64,000 bases of DNA from positions 62,001 to 126,000 of the forward strand of contig CAWIZJ010000052.1 of NCBI GenBank assembly GCA_963840535.1, read 5' to 3'. Below the pieces are notes generated by a model that saw only the letters and a list, made by a program, of their open reading frames with translations, did not search any database and was not told where the DNA came from. The DNA comes from VAZQ01 sp963840535 (GTDB lineage Bacteria > Pseudomonadota > Alphaproteobacteria > Rhizobiales > Xanthobacteraceae). Below are positions 25,661 to 35,435 of this stretch, one piece after another (position 1 is the first letter of the stretch; each line of letters starts with the position of its first letter). The position numbers and the translations under genes are program-made.

Positions 25661-26587
25661 TCAGCGGCCGGTCGGTGCCTCCAGCACCATCCCCGCGAAC
25701 AGGATCAGCCCGGCGTCGCGATTGGATTTGAACACCTTCAGGCAGCTCGCTGGATCGTCGGTGTCGAGGCGGTGGACTTGCCAGATCAAGTGCGCGGCGA
25801 AGGCGACGACGGCGAGCGAGAACACCACCCCGGCGCCTGCACTCCATCCCGCCAGCGCAATCAAGAGGACGGCGAGCGCGTAGAACACGGCGAGCATCGG
25901 CTTGGTCTGCTCGGCGAACAACAGCGCAGTCGACTTGATGCCGATCAGCGCATCGTCCTCGCGATCCTGGTGGGCGTAGATGGTGTCGTAGCCGATCACC
26001 CACGCGATAGCGCCGGCATAGAGCAGGAAGGCAGGCGGATCGAGCCGGCCGAACACCGCCGGCCAGCCCATGAGCGCGCCCCAGGAAAACGCCAGCCCGA
26101 GCACGATCTGTGGCCAATAGGTGATCCGCTTCATGAACGGATAGATCGCGACCACCGCGAGCGACGCCAGGCCGACGAGGATGGTGAAGCGATTGAACGA
26201 CAACAGCACCGCGAGCCCGATCAGGGCCTGCAGCACGAGGAAGGCGGCCGCAGCCGCAACGCTCACCTGTCCGGACGGGATCGGGCGCGAGCGCGTGCGC
26301 TCGACGCGGGCGTCGAGGTCGCGGTCGACGATGTCGTTCCAGGTACAGCCGGCCCCCCGCATGGCGAAGGCGCCGACAAAGAACAGGACGACGTGCCGGA
26401 TATCGACGAAGGCGTGGGCGTGGACCGCGGCGAGCCCCGCCGACCACCAGCACGGGATCAGCAGCAGCCAGGAACCGATCGGCCGGTCGAGACGCGCGAG
26501 CCGCAGATACGGCCGCATCCAGGCGGGAGCGAGGCCGTCGACCCAGTTGCCGGTCGAATCGGCGACGCGTCCCGCGCCACCGATCAT
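25661..26587 (-). CDS. ubiA: 4-hydroxybenzoate octaprenyltransferase UbiA
   Basis: The 308-residue integral membrane enzyme attaches the polyprenyl chain to 4-hydroxybenzoate in ubiquinone synthesis. The two Asp-rich Mg-diphosphate motifs are present: NDIVDRDLD at 84-92 and DTIYAHQDREDD about 120 residues later. PYLRLARLDRPIGSWLLLIP and FMKRITYWPQIVLGLAFSWG are strong UbiA signatures; about eight or nine membrane helices are visible. Its ATG overlaps the stop of the upstream secreted-protein gene (26584-26587). Together with ubiG in this window it indicates a ubiquinone-based respiratory chain. Confidence 0.95.
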   Translation of the reverse strand: MIGGAGRVADSTGNWVDGLAPAWMRPYLRLARLDRPIGSWLLLIPCWWSAGLAAVHAHAFVDIRHVVLFFVGAFAMRGAGCTWNDIVDRDLDARVERTRSRPIPSGQVSVAAAAAFLVLQALIGLAVLLSFNRFTILVGLASLAVVAIYPFMKRITYWPQIVLGLAFSWGALMGWPAVFGRLDPPAFLLYAGAIAWVIGYDTIYAHQDREDDALIGIKSTALLFAEQTKPMLAVFYALAVLLIALAGWSAGAGVVFSLAVVAFAAHLIWQVHRLDTDDPASCLKVFKSNRDAGLILFAGMVLEAPTGR

Positions 26588-27129
26588 CGACTGAGCGGGC
26601 TTCCGGACAGAGTATCGAAGGTGCCCGCCCCCCGCTTGGGTGCGGACGAATCCGGCACCGTGGGCGTGGTGCCGAGCGCATCACTCAGGCTCGGACCGGC
26701 CGGGCGCGGCCCCTGCGCCGCCACCTCGCAAATCCTCTTCCCGGTCTCCGTCCCCTTGGCGTGGGATGCCTTCACCTGCTTGATCACATCGGACGGCACT
26801 CCGCACATGGCGCTGCCTTCCTCCAGGCCCTTGATCATCTTGCTTTCGGCGGCGAGGTAGGCCTTGAACAGCTTGCACAGCTCCTCGGCGCCCGCCTTCT
26901 TCTTGCCGGCCGCCTGCAGCGCGTGGCCGTGCTTTTGGGTGTCGTCCCGCAAGCTCAGGAGCTGCTGGCAGGCCGGAGGCGGTCCCTGTTGCGGCGCCCC
27001 GAACGGCGAGCCCGGACCCGGACCCATCGATCCCGGCATGCCCGGCATGCCACCGAACTGCGCTGCCGCCGGCCAGAGCGGCACGACCGCGAGCGCGAGC
27101 ACGAGTGGAAGAGCCCGGCTGAGCATCAT
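26584..27129 (-). CDS. Secreted Cys-containing protein of unknown function
   Basis: A 181-residue protein with a Sec signal (MMLSRALPLVLALAVVPLWPAAAQ), a Gly/Met/Pro-rich linker (FGGMPGMPGSMGPGPG) and a helical core with four Cys in ACQQLLSLRDD, ELCKLFKAYLAAE, AMCGVPSDVIKQ and RICEVAAQ. I recall similar proteins beside ubiA in Bradyrhizobium-type genomes, always without a function. The four regularly spaced Cys suggest two disulfides in a periplasmic helical bundle. The Ser/Pro-rich tail looks disordered. It overlaps ubiA by four bases, so the two are co-expressed. Confidence 0.75.
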   Translation of the reverse strand: MMLSRALPLVLALAVVPLWPAAAQFGGMPGMPGSMGPGPGSPFGAPQQGPPPACQQLLSLRDDTQKHGHALQAAGKKKAGAEELCKLFKAYLAAESKMIKGLEEGSAMCGVPSDVIKQVKASHAKGTETGKRICEVAAQGPRPAGPSLSDALGTTPTVPDSSAPKRGAGTFDTLSGSPLSR

Positions 27130-27364
27130 GGCGTTCCCCCTAGGCGTTCCCCTGGCCTTCCCAATTCGACCCGATCGAGCCTATCGCCCCAATGATACCA
27201 GCCTTGGAATCCGGCGATAACAAGACCGCGGAAGCGGTCACATGCCAGGATTGGCGGCGGACCGGCATTTGAGCTCCTGGGCTGACCCCAGACCGCCGAC
27301 AGGGCCGATTGGACGGTCCTATACTGCAGTCGTTCCTGCTACGCCGCACCAAGGGGCGCTCGCG

Positions 27365-28116
27365 ATGCCCAGATACGATTTCCGCACGCCCCGCCTCTAC
27401 CGGGAGGCCCGCTCGGCGAGGGAACGAGCGTGCCACTCGACGCGGCGCAGGCGAACTATCTCGGCAACGTGCTGCGGCTGAGGTCCGGGGATGGGGTGCT
27501 GGTGTTCAACGGCCGCGACGGGGAATGGCACGGCAGGCTCGCGAGCACGGGCAAGCGCCGGCTCGTGCTCGAGATCACAGCGCAAACCAGGCCGCAGACG
27601 ACGGCATCTCGACCTGCACTTCCTGTTCGCGCCGCTCAAGCATGCGCGGCTCGACTACATGGCGCAAAAAGCGGTCGAGATGGGCGCCTCGCGGCTGCAG
27701 CCGGTGCTCACGCGGCACACTCAGGCGGCCCGCGTCAACCTCGAGCGCATGCGTGCCAATGCCATCGAGGCCGCCGAGCAGTGCGGCATTCTGAAGCTGC
27801 CGGAGATCGGCGCGCCGCTGACCTTGGAGCGCATGATCGCGGCGCGCGATCCGGCGCGCCTGCTGGTGTTCTGCGACGAGGACGCGCAGGTCAGGACCCG
27901 GTGGCTGCGCTCTCCGCAGCGCCTGCGGCCACCCGCCCGGCGCCGCTTGCGGTGCTGGTCGGACCGGAGGGCGGCTTTGCGCCCGACGAGCGCGCCGCGC
28001 TGCTGCAATTGCCCAATGCGGTGCGGCTCGCGCTCGGGCCCCGCATCCTGCGCGCCGATACCGCAGCGGTCGCCGCGCTCGCGCTGGTCGGCGCGGTGCT
28101 CGGGGACTGGCGCTGA
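27365..28116 (+). CDS. rsmE: 16S rRNA (uracil(1498)-N(3))-methyltransferase RsmE, with three frame changes
   Basis: About 250 residues. RsmE methylates U1498 of 16S rRNA using a SPOUT knot fold. The start MPRYDFRTPRLY at 27365 is the normal beginning. After a shift near 27408 the frame reads VPLDAAQANYLGNVLRL; after a second near 27600, HFLFAPLKHARLDYMAQKAVEMG and RANAIEAAEQCGILKLPE; after a third near 27895, the knot motif VLVGPEGGFAPDERAAL and LGPRILRADTAAVAAL. Every family block is well kept, so the breaks look like sequence errors. The 235 bases upstream separate it from the divergent secreted-protein gene. Confidence 0.85.
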
Positions 28117-28237
28117 CCGCCGCCGCATGCCGCCGGCAATGGCTTGGCGTCAAGCACATCGGCGGTTTGGCGTCGAAATCATCGTTGGTCCATGCTAAAT
28201 GGCCGCCGCCAACGATTTTGCGCACCCTCGACATGTC

Positions 28238-29392
28238 ATGAAGAGTGCAGGGATCATCTCCACGAACAGCGCGCCCGATGCGCGAGCCAAGCATTGGTGA
28301 CGGCCTTCGAGCGGGCCGGATATCTGCGGGTGGCACCGGCCATCCTGCAGCCGGCGGAGCCGTTCCTCGATCTCTCCGGCGAGGACATCCGCAGGCGCAT
28401 GTATCTCTCCACCGATCCGCAGGGTCGCGAGCTGTGCCTGCGGCCGGACCTGACCATCCCGGTGTCGCGCGACTACCTGGCCTCGGCGGCGGCCGGGAAG
28501 CCGCAAGGCTTCTGTTATCTCGGGCCGGTCTTCCGCCATCGCCAGGACGCGCCCGGCGAGTTCCTGCAGGCCGGTATCGAGTTGTTCGGCCGCTCGGACA
28601 AGGCGGCGGCCGATGCCGAGATGCTCGCGCTCGGCCTCGACGCCACCGCCCACTACGGCCTCGATGCCCCCGACATCCGCGCCGGCGACTTGGGGCTGTT
28701 CTCCGCCCTGATCGCCGCGCTCGACCTGGCGCCGGCGTGGAAGCGTCGCCTGATCAAGGACTTCAATCACAAGACGTCGCTCGCGCACGATCTCGAGCGG
28801 CTCGGCATCGATGCAACCCGGCAGCGGGCGGAATACCAGGGCGTGCTGGCTGCGCTCGCCGGCTCCGATCCCAAGGCCGCCCATGCGCTGGTCACCGACC
28901 TGCTTTCGATCGCCGGCATCACCGCCGTCGGCGGACGCTCGGTGGGCGAGATCGCCGACCGCTTTCTCGAGCAGGCGGCGCTCGGCGCGCAGACCTCGCT
29001 GCCACGCGAGACGCGCGCGCTGATCGAGTCGTTCCTCGCCATCGGCGGCGATCCCGACGAGGCCGGCGCGAAGCTGCGAGCCTTTGCGCGCGATCGCAAG
29101 ATTGCGCTCGACGGCGCACTCGACGCGTTCGAGCGCCGCAGCGGCTTTCTCGCTGCGCGCGGCGTCGACGTCAGGCGCATCAGGTTCTCGGCCGCCTTCG
29201 GTCGCGGCCTCGATTACTATTCCGGCTTCGTGTTCGAGCTGCACCGACCCGGCGCGCGCGACGCCGGCCCTGCTGGTGGCGGGTGGACGCTACGACGGGC
29301 TGCTCACGCGGCTGGGCAGCCCGATCGCGATCCCGGCGGTCGGTTTCGCGGTGTGGATCGAGCGACTCTCGGCGTTGCAAGGTGGACGATGA
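28238..29392 (+). CDS. hisZ: ATP phosphoribosyltransferase regulatory subunit HisZ, frameshifted at both ends
   Basis: About 385 residues. HisZ is a catalytically dead histidyl-tRNA synthetase relative that partners HisG in the first step of histidine synthesis. The ATG at 28238 (MKSAGIISTNSAPDARA) leads, after a shift near 28290, to LVTAFERAGYLRVAPAILQP, then GRELCLRPDLTIPVSRDYL, CYLGPVFRHRQ and FLQAGIELFG (class II synthetase motif 2). RIRFSAAFGRGLDYYSGF follows; a second shift near 29255 leads to LLVAGGRYDGLLTRLG and the stop. The stop overlaps the hisG ATG (29389-29392). Confidence 0.88.
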
Positions 29393-30364
29393 GCGCGCCG
29401 TTCGTGATCGCGGTGCCGGCCAAGGGCCGCCTGCAGGAGAATGCGGAGAACCTGTTCGCGCGCGCCGGCCTCGAGCTGGTCAAGCCGCGGGGAGCGCGCG
29501 ACTATCGCGGCACCATCGCCGATCTCGCCGGCGTCGAGGTGGCCTATCTCTCGGCGGCCGAGATCGTCGATGTGCTGGCGCAGGGCGCGGTGCATCTCGG
29601 CCTCACCGGCGAGGATCTCCTGCGCGAGAAGATCCCCGATGCCGATCGGCACGTCGTCCTCATCGACGGACTGGGCTTCGGCCATGCCAACGTCGTGGTG
29701 GCAGTGCCGCAGGCCTGGATCGACGTGCACAGCATGGCCGACCTCGACGAGGTCGCGATCGCATTCCGCCTCGCGCACGAGCGCAAGATGCGCGTCGCCA
29801 CGAAATACGTGAACCTCACGCGCAGCTTCTTCTCCACGCACGGCGTCACCGACTACCGCATCGTGGAAAGCGCGGGCGCGACCGAGGGGGCGCCGGCGGC
29901 CGGCACCGCCGAGCTCATCGTCGACATCACCACCACCGGTGCGACGCTCGCCGCCAACGGGCTCAAGCCCGTCGAGGACGGAACGATCCTGCGCTCGCAG
30001 GCCAATCTGGTGGCGGCACGAGCGGCGCAAATGGGGTGCGGTCGAGCGCGACTGTGCGCGGGCGGTGCTCGACCGCATCGCCGCGCAACGGCGGGCGCGC
30101 GCGTTCCGCGAGGTGCGCACCCGCTTCGCCGGTTGCGACGAGGCCCTGCTCGCCGAGGCGAAGCGACGCTTCGGCGTCGAAACGCCGTTCGGCGGACCGA
30201 CCTCGTCCGGGATGATCACGCTGCACTGCCCGCCGCAGCACGTGCATGCGCTGGCGAACCTGCTGCGCGAGCGCGGCGCCGAGAACGTGGCGGTCGCGGA
30301 TCTGGGCTATGTGTTCTCCCGCGCCAATCCGCTCTATGCCAGGCTCGAGGCGGGGCTTGGCTGA
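29389..30364 (+). CDS. hisG: ATP phosphoribosyltransferase HisG with C-terminal extension, frameshifted
   Basis: About 324 residues. HisG joins ATP to PRPP, the committed step of histidine synthesis. The N-terminus IAVPAKGRLQENAENLFARAG is characteristic, followed by AAEIVDVLAQGAVHLGLTGEDLL, RVATKYVNLTRSFF and the PRPP-binding LIVDITTTGATLAANGLK. A shift near 30030 leads to AVERDCARAVLDRIAAQRRA and a C-terminal part with MITLHCPPQHVHALANLLRE, which resembles the regulatory domain of long-form HisG. Having both this extension and HisZ is characteristic of some Rhizobiales. It is coupled to hisZ by an ATGA overlap. Confidence 0.9.
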
Positions 30365-30454
30365 GCTCAAACGCATTTCTGGAAGTTGGCGCGCGCGGAC
30401 ACGCTGCTGATCGGCCGCAGCGCCTTCTTCGCCACCGCCTGATGGCGCAAGCAC

Positions 30455-31423
30455 TCACTCCGCCTTCAGGTTCGATGCACGCACGATCGGCCACCACTTC
30501 TCGGTCTCGGCCTTGTGGTGGGCCGCCAGCGCCTCGGGCGTCTGCTGCTCGCGCGGCCAGATGTCGTGCCCCTGGGCGGCCAATCGCTGCTTCACATTGG
30601 GATCGGCGAGCGCACTCACCACTGCGGCATTGAGCCTGGCGATAACGTCCCTGGGCGTGCCCCTGGGCGCCCACATCGCGTGCCAATAGGCAACGTAGAG
30701 CCCGGGAACACCCAACTCGTCGATCGCCGGCACCGCAGGCAGCGCCCACCAGCGCGACTTCGCCATCACTGCATAGGCCTTGATGGTGCCGGCGCGAACC
30801 TGCGCGAGCGCGTTCGCGGCCTGATCGAGCATGAGATCGACCTGGCCCGAGATCATGTCCTGCAGCGCAGGCCCGCCGCCGCGATAGGGCACGAACCGGA
30901 AGCGGGTGCCGGTGGCCTGCTGGAAGTAGATGCTGGAAACCTGGGCGCCGCCTGCCGCGCCCACCGTCGCCGCGGTCGCCTGGTCCGGGTTGGCCTTGAG
31001 CCAGGCGATGAGCTCCTTCACGTCGGCGGCGGGAAAATCCTTGCGGGCGATGATCAACTGCGGCGTGATCGCGAGCAGCGCGATCGGCTCGAAATCGTTG
31101 AGCACATCATACGGCAGATTGTAGGTGATCGCGTTGACGACATGCGTGCTCCATTGCCCGATGCCGAGGATGTAGCCGTCCGGCCCCGCACGCGCGACGC
31201 GGCCGGTGCCGAGATTGCCGCCCGCGCCGGACACGTTCTCGATCACGACCGGCTGGCCGAGCGCGGCGCGCATGGGCTCGGAGATGATGCGCGCGATGGT
31301 GTCGAGCGGGCCGCCGGCCGGGAACGGCGCGACGACGGTGATTGGACGTGACGGATAGGTTTGCGCCGCCGCCGCGCCGAAGCTTCCCGAGGCGACGATC
31401 GCGGCAATGACCAGCTTTCTCAT
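30455..31423 (-). CDS. Bug/TctC-family solute-binding receptor
   Basis: An intact 322-residue periplasmic receptor. I placed the start at the ATG at 31423 because it gives the signal peptide MRKLVIAAIVASGSFGAAAAQ; a start ten codons upstream is less likely. The opening YPSRPITVVAPFPAGGPLDTIAR is classical for the family, as are ENVSGAGGNLGTGRVA, GPDGYILGIG, RFVPYRGGGPALQDMISGQ and WAPRGTPRDVIARLN. It follows threonine synthase by 26 bases on the same strand, so it probably shares the transcript. It is distinct in sequence from the other Bug receptors here; the ligand is unknown. Confidence 0.92.
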   Translation of the reverse strand: MRKLVIAAIVASGSFGAAAAQTYPSRPITVVAPFPAGGPLDTIARIISEPMRAALGQPVVIENVSGAGGNLGTGRVARAGPDGYILGIGQWSTHVVNAITYNLPYDVLNDFEPIALLAITPQLIIARKDFPAADVKELIAWLKANPDQATAATVGAAGGAQVSSIYFQQATGTRFRFVPYRGGGPALQDMISGQVDLMLDQAANALAQVRAGTIKAYAVMAKSRWWALPAVPAIDELGVPGLYVAYWHAMWAPRGTPRDVIARLNAAVVSALADPNVKQRLAAQGHDIWPREQQTPEALAAHHKAETEKWWPIVRASNLKAE

Positions 31424-31449
31424 GGCGTGCTTCCCTGATTGCGGCACTG

Positions 31450-32691
31450 TCACAACGCTGCAAAGTCGATCGGCCGCAGGCGATCGAGCATCCGATCAAC
31501 GGCCGGCATCCGGTACTTGAGCCCGGTCGCGCAATTGAACAGCACCACCTGCTCGTCGCGACCGATACGGCCGTCGGCGAGCGACTGCTTAAGCGCGGCA
31601 TAGGTGGCCGCCGCCTCGGGGCAGAGCAAGAAGCCCTCCACGCGCCCGACCTCCGCCACCCCTGCAGTGATCGCCTCGTCCGATACCGCAATCGCGAAGC
31701 CATTGCTCGCGCGCACCGCCCGCAGGATGAGGAAATCCCCGAGCGCCTGCGGCACACGGATGCCCGCTGCGACGGTGTGCGCATCCTCCCAGCGCGACGC
31801 GTGGTCCAGGCCCGCCTCGTAGGCACGCACCACCGGCGCGCAGCCGGCCGCCTGCACCGCCACCATGCGCGGGCGCTTGCTGCCGATGAGACCGATCGCC
31901 TCCAGCTCGGCGAACGCCTTCCACATCCCGATCAGCCCGGTGCCGCCTCCGGTCGGATAGAGAATCACGTCGGGAACCTCCCAGCCGAGTTGCTCGACGA
32001 GCTCGAGCCCCATGGTCTTCTTGCCTTCGATTCGATACGGCTCCTTCAGGGTCGAGGTATCGAGCCAGCCGAGCTTGGCCGCCCCTTCGGCGACGATCCG
32101 GCCGCAATCGTCGATCAGCCCGTTGACCCGGTAGACGTCGGCGCCCTGCAGCGCGATCTCGCCGACGTTCACCTCCGGCGTGTCCTGCGGGCAGAACACG
32201 GTCGTCTTGATGCCGGCACGGCTCCCGTAGGCTGCGAGCGCGGCACCGGCATTGCCGTTGGTCGGCATCGCCATGTGGCTGACACCGAGCGCCTTCGCCA
32301 TCGACACCGCCATCGTCAGCCCGCGCGCCTTGAACGAGCCGGTCGGCAGCCGGCCCTCGTCCTTGACGAGGATCTCGGCAGCCCCGAGCGTCGCGGCGAG
32401 CTTCGGCATCGCCAGGAGCGGCGTGACCGTCTCGCCGAGGCTGACGATGTCGCGGGCCCGCCGCACCGGAAGCAGCTCGCGGTAACGCCAGAGGTCGTGC
32501 GACCGGTGCGCCAGGGCGTCCTTGCTCAGCGCCTTGCGAACCCCCGCGAGATCGTAGCGCACCAGCAGCGGCTTGCCGGCGCGCGAGAGATTATGCAGCG
32601 CGTCGGCGGCATGACGCTCGCCAGTGGCCGAGCACTCGAGATGGGTGACGAATGTCGGCCGCTCGGCGGTGAGGTTGTCGTCGCAATGCAA
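31450..32691 (-). CDS. thrC: Threonine synthase (PLP-dependent)
   Basis: The 413-residue enzyme turns O-phosphohomoserine into threonine. The N-terminal THLECSATGERHAAD with THL and C20 is typical of the class with a Cys-containing head. The PLP lysine is K121 in PTGSFKARG; AMPTNGNAGAALAAYG binds the substrate phosphate, and LYPTGGGTGLIGMWKAF is the PLP phosphate loop. The frame is intact. It lies between gtrA (35 bases upstream) and a Bug receptor gene on the same strand. A threonine dehydratase-like role is the alternative, but length and head favour ThrC. Confidence 0.88.
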   Translation of the reverse strand: MHCDDNLTAERPTFVTHLECSATGERHAADALHNLSRAGKPLLVRYDLAGVRKALSKDALAHRSHDLWRYRELLPVRRARDIVSLGETVTPLLAMPKLAATLGAAEILVKDEGRLPTGSFKARGLTMAVSMAKALGVSHMAMPTNGNAGAALAAYGSRAGIKTTVFCPQDTPEVNVGEIALQGADVYRVNGLIDDCGRIVAEGAAKLGWLDTSTLKEPYRIEGKKTMGLELVEQLGWEVPDVILYPTGGGTGLIGMWKAFAELEAIGLIGSKRPRMVAVQAAGCAPVVRAYEAGLDHASRWEDAHTVAAGIRVPQALGDFLILRAVRASNGFAIAVSDEAITAGVAEVGRVEGFLLCPEAAATYAALKQSLADGRIGRDEQVVLFNCATGLKYRMPAVDRMLDRLRPIDFAAL

Positions 32692-32726
32692 TGGGTGATC
32701 TCCAGGTCCGCCGCGGCGGCCGACCG

Positions 32727-33193
32727 TCAGCCGGAGCCGGTGGGGTGGTCATGGCGAGGGAACACCACGAAGTGCGAGAGTGCGAAATTGACGGCGAAGC
32801 TCGCGACGATCGCCACCAGCTTCGCAGCAAGCACCGGCATCCAATAGGAGGCCATCACCAGCACGGTGGTGTTGGTGACGACGCCCGCGATCCCGGAGGC
32901 GACGAAGGCGCCGTAGTCGCGCAGCCGCAGCTGCCTGCCGGATTCGGCCGCGAAGGTGATGAACGAATTCATCACGTAGGAACCGGAGACCGCGACCAGC
33001 CACGCCAATACGTTTGCCGGTATCAAGGGGACTGCGAGGACACTGTAGGCGACGAGAAAGACGCCGAGATCGACCAGCGTGTTGACTACGCCGACCATGG
33101 CGAAGCTCGCTGCCTTGAGCGATGATTGCCGCGGTTGCGCCAGGCCTGCTCGAAGCGGCTGACGAGACGATCGAAGGGTGCGGGCAGCGACAT
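32727..33193 (-). CDS. GtrA-family membrane protein, N-terminus frameshifted
   Basis: About 155 residues with four membrane helices, the GtrA-type flippase-like family that handles polyprenyl-phosphate sugars. Core motifs are SFAMVGVVNTLVDLGVFLV, SYVMNSFITF and the ending FAVNFALSHFVVFPRH. The ATG at 33193 reads MSLPAPFDRLVSRFEQAWRN, a believable cytosolic head, and joins the core after a one-base shift near 33125; the alternative is an unbroken start at 33212 with a less natural head. It is divergent from a GT2 glycosyltransferase gene, its likely partner. Confidence 0.8.
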
Positions 33194-33409
33194 GACCGAA
33201 ACCGCTTAGCACGTCCGCCCCGGGTCATCACCTCCCTCTTCCGACATGGTCACGCCGCAGGATCCAGTCCCGGCGACTGCCAGCGCCGGCTTGCGTGGCC
33301 GACGACGAGGGCTCGCCAGCCCGGGCGGCAACTCGCCGCCGCGACAGGGAGCCGGCGAATGGGCTATAAACCGCGCTCCGAAGCGTCCGTGGAGCTCGGA
33401 AAGCGATCG

Positions 33410-34459
33410 ATGGTACCCGACATGACCATCCGAACCGGAGGCGGCAGCACTTCTACACGTTCGGGTGATGGCCTTTCCATCGTCGTGCCGCTGTTCAACG
33501 AGGCGGACAACCTTTCCGCCTGCATGCTCGCATCGTCGAGGTCGCAGGCAGGCTCGAGGCGGTGCGCGGTCTCGCCTCCGAGGTGGTCTATGTCGACGAC
33601 GGCAGTCGAGACGCGACGCTCGTCCTCGCTCGCGGACTTGCAGCCGACAGCCTCGATGTCCAGGTCGTCTCGCTGTCGCGCAATTTCGGCAAGGAAGCGG
33701 CTCTGCTCGCGGGCCTCGACCACGCGCGCCATGGCGCCGTGATGTTCATGGACGGCGACGGCCAGCATCCGCCCGCGCTCATCGAGCGGCTGATCGGCCA
33801 CTGGCTCGATGACGGACTACGATGTGGTCTATACCGCCAAGGCTCATCGCGAGAGCGAGCCGTGGCTGCGTCGCCTCGGGGTCAAGACGTTCTACACGCT
33901 GATCAATTGGGGGGCGCGGCAGAAGATTCCGGAGGATGCCGGCGACTTTCGCCTGCTGTCGCCGCGCGCGGCCGGGGCGCTGCGGCAACTCCCGGAGCGC
34001 AACCGGTTCTTCAAGGGGCTCGCCAGCTGGATAGGGTTTCGCCAACTGCGCGTCGACTATGAGCCGGCGGAGCGCATCCACGGCCGCACCACCTGGAACC
34101 TGTACTCACTGATCGGCCTTTCGATCGAAGGGCTTACGTCGTTCTCGGTCGCGCCGCTGCGGCTCGCCAGCCTTCTCGGCCTCCTGCTCGCGGGTGCTGC
34201 TCTCGTCTTCGGCGTGCAGATCATGGTCGAGACTTTCTTCTTCGGCGAATCGGTCCCCGGCTATCCGTCGGTGATCGTGGGCCTGATGGTGCTCGGGGGC
34301 GTGCAACTGATCATGATCGGGATCATGGGCGAGTATATCGGCAAGATCCTGTCCGAGCTCAAAGCACGACCGGTCTATTTCGTCGCCGAGCACACGCTCA
34401 AGACCGCGAGCGGCGTCGGCGCTGCCGAGGACCCGCCGGCGCGGTCGGCCGCGGAGTGA
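33410..34459 (+). CDS. GT2-family polyprenyl-phosphate glycosyltransferase (GtrB/DPM1-like), with two frame changes
   Basis: About 345 residues. The enzyme moves a sugar from its nucleotide carrier to undecaprenyl phosphate. The opening LSIVVPLFNEADNL is in frame with the ATG at 33410. A missing C in a CCC run near 33510 explains the jump to EVVYVDDGSRDATL, SLSRNFGKEAALLAGLDHA and MDGDGQHPP (the catalytic DxD region). A second change near 33808 leads to YDVVYTAKAHR and FRLLSPRAAGAL. Two C-terminal membrane helices follow (ASLLGLLLAGAALVFG; LGGVQLIMIGIMGEYIGKI). With gtrA and the deacetylase it suggests lipid-linked sugar modification. Confidence 0.85.
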
Positions 34460-34463
34460 GCAA

Positions 34464-35343
34464 TTGGGAGCCGAGGCAGCCGCGCGCCGCATCTGGATGT
34501 GCGCCGACGACTACGGCATCTCGCCCGCCGTCGACGTCGCCATCCGCGATCTGGTGGTGCGCGGACGCATCAACGCCACTTCGGTGATGGTGGCGGCGCC
34601 GAGCTTCGGCCGCTTCGAAGCATTCGCGCTCGACGCGCTCAATTCGGTCGCGCGGCGCGTCGCGATCGGGCTCCATCTCACGCTCACGGCGCCGTATTTG
34701 CCGCTGAGCGGAACCTTCACGCCGACACGCGAGGGCAAATTCCTGTCGCTCGCGGCAACATTCGCCCGTGCGGTGATGCATCGCCTCGATCCGGTAGCGC
34801 TGAGGTCCGAGATAACGGCCCAGATCGCAGCCTTTCGTGAGGCCTTCGGCCGGGTGCCCGATTTCATCGACGGCCATCAGCACGTACATCTGTTCCCGCA
34901 AATCGCCGCCGCCGTGCTGCGAGGTGGTGCGGGAGCAGGTCCCGACCGCATGGGTGCGCCAATGCGGGCGTCCCCAACCGCCGGCGAACCAATTCTCCGA
35001 CCGCAAGGCGCTGTTGCTGGACATCCTGAGCATCGGACTGCGACAACGCGCCGCCGCGCTCGGAATCCGCTGCAATCCGGCTTTCGCCGGCACCTACGAC
35101 TTCGATGCAGGAAAGGACTTTTCCTCGCGGTTTCCGCGCTTTCTCGAGCGACTGCCGGATAACGGGCTCGTCATGTGTCACCCCGGCTTCGTCGATGACG
35201 AGCTGGAACGGCTCGATCCCCTCACCACGCTGCGCGAAGCCGAGCATGCCTTTTTTGCCGACGATTCCTTTCCTGCACTGCTCGCAGCTCACGGCGTCGG
35301 GCTTGTCGATCCGGTTGGGCATCCCCCCCTCCCGGACCGTTGA
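34464..35343 (+). CDS. ChbG/HpnK-family carbohydrate deacetylase, frameshifted
   Basis: About 292 residues of the YdjC fold, metal-dependent deacetylases of N-acetylated sugars or hopanoid head groups. Visible are WMCADDYGISPAVDVAI (the metal-binding DD), IGLHLTL (His ligand), PDFIDGHQHVHLFPQI (the HxH-type ligands) and, after a one-base shift near 34915, VVREQVPTAWVRQC, NPAFAGTYDFD and MCHPGFVDDELE. The TTG at 34464 starts it five bases after the glycosyltransferase stop; the ATG at 34497 is too late for the head. Coupling to the glycosyltransferase suggests both act on the same lipid-linked sugar. Confidence 0.85.
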
Positions 35344-35435
35344 TGCGAGCCAAGATATTTGGTGCGGTGGGTCGTGCAACCGCCGTGGGCGCCGCTTACA
35401 TGATCTGCGTCGTCACGGGACCGAGGACACGACCA

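Noticed and set aside
28144..30633. One 829-codon frame seeming to fuse HisZ and HisG
   Set aside because: Indels at the end of hisZ and in hisG join the frames by chance; the true stop and start overlap as ATGA at 29389-29392.
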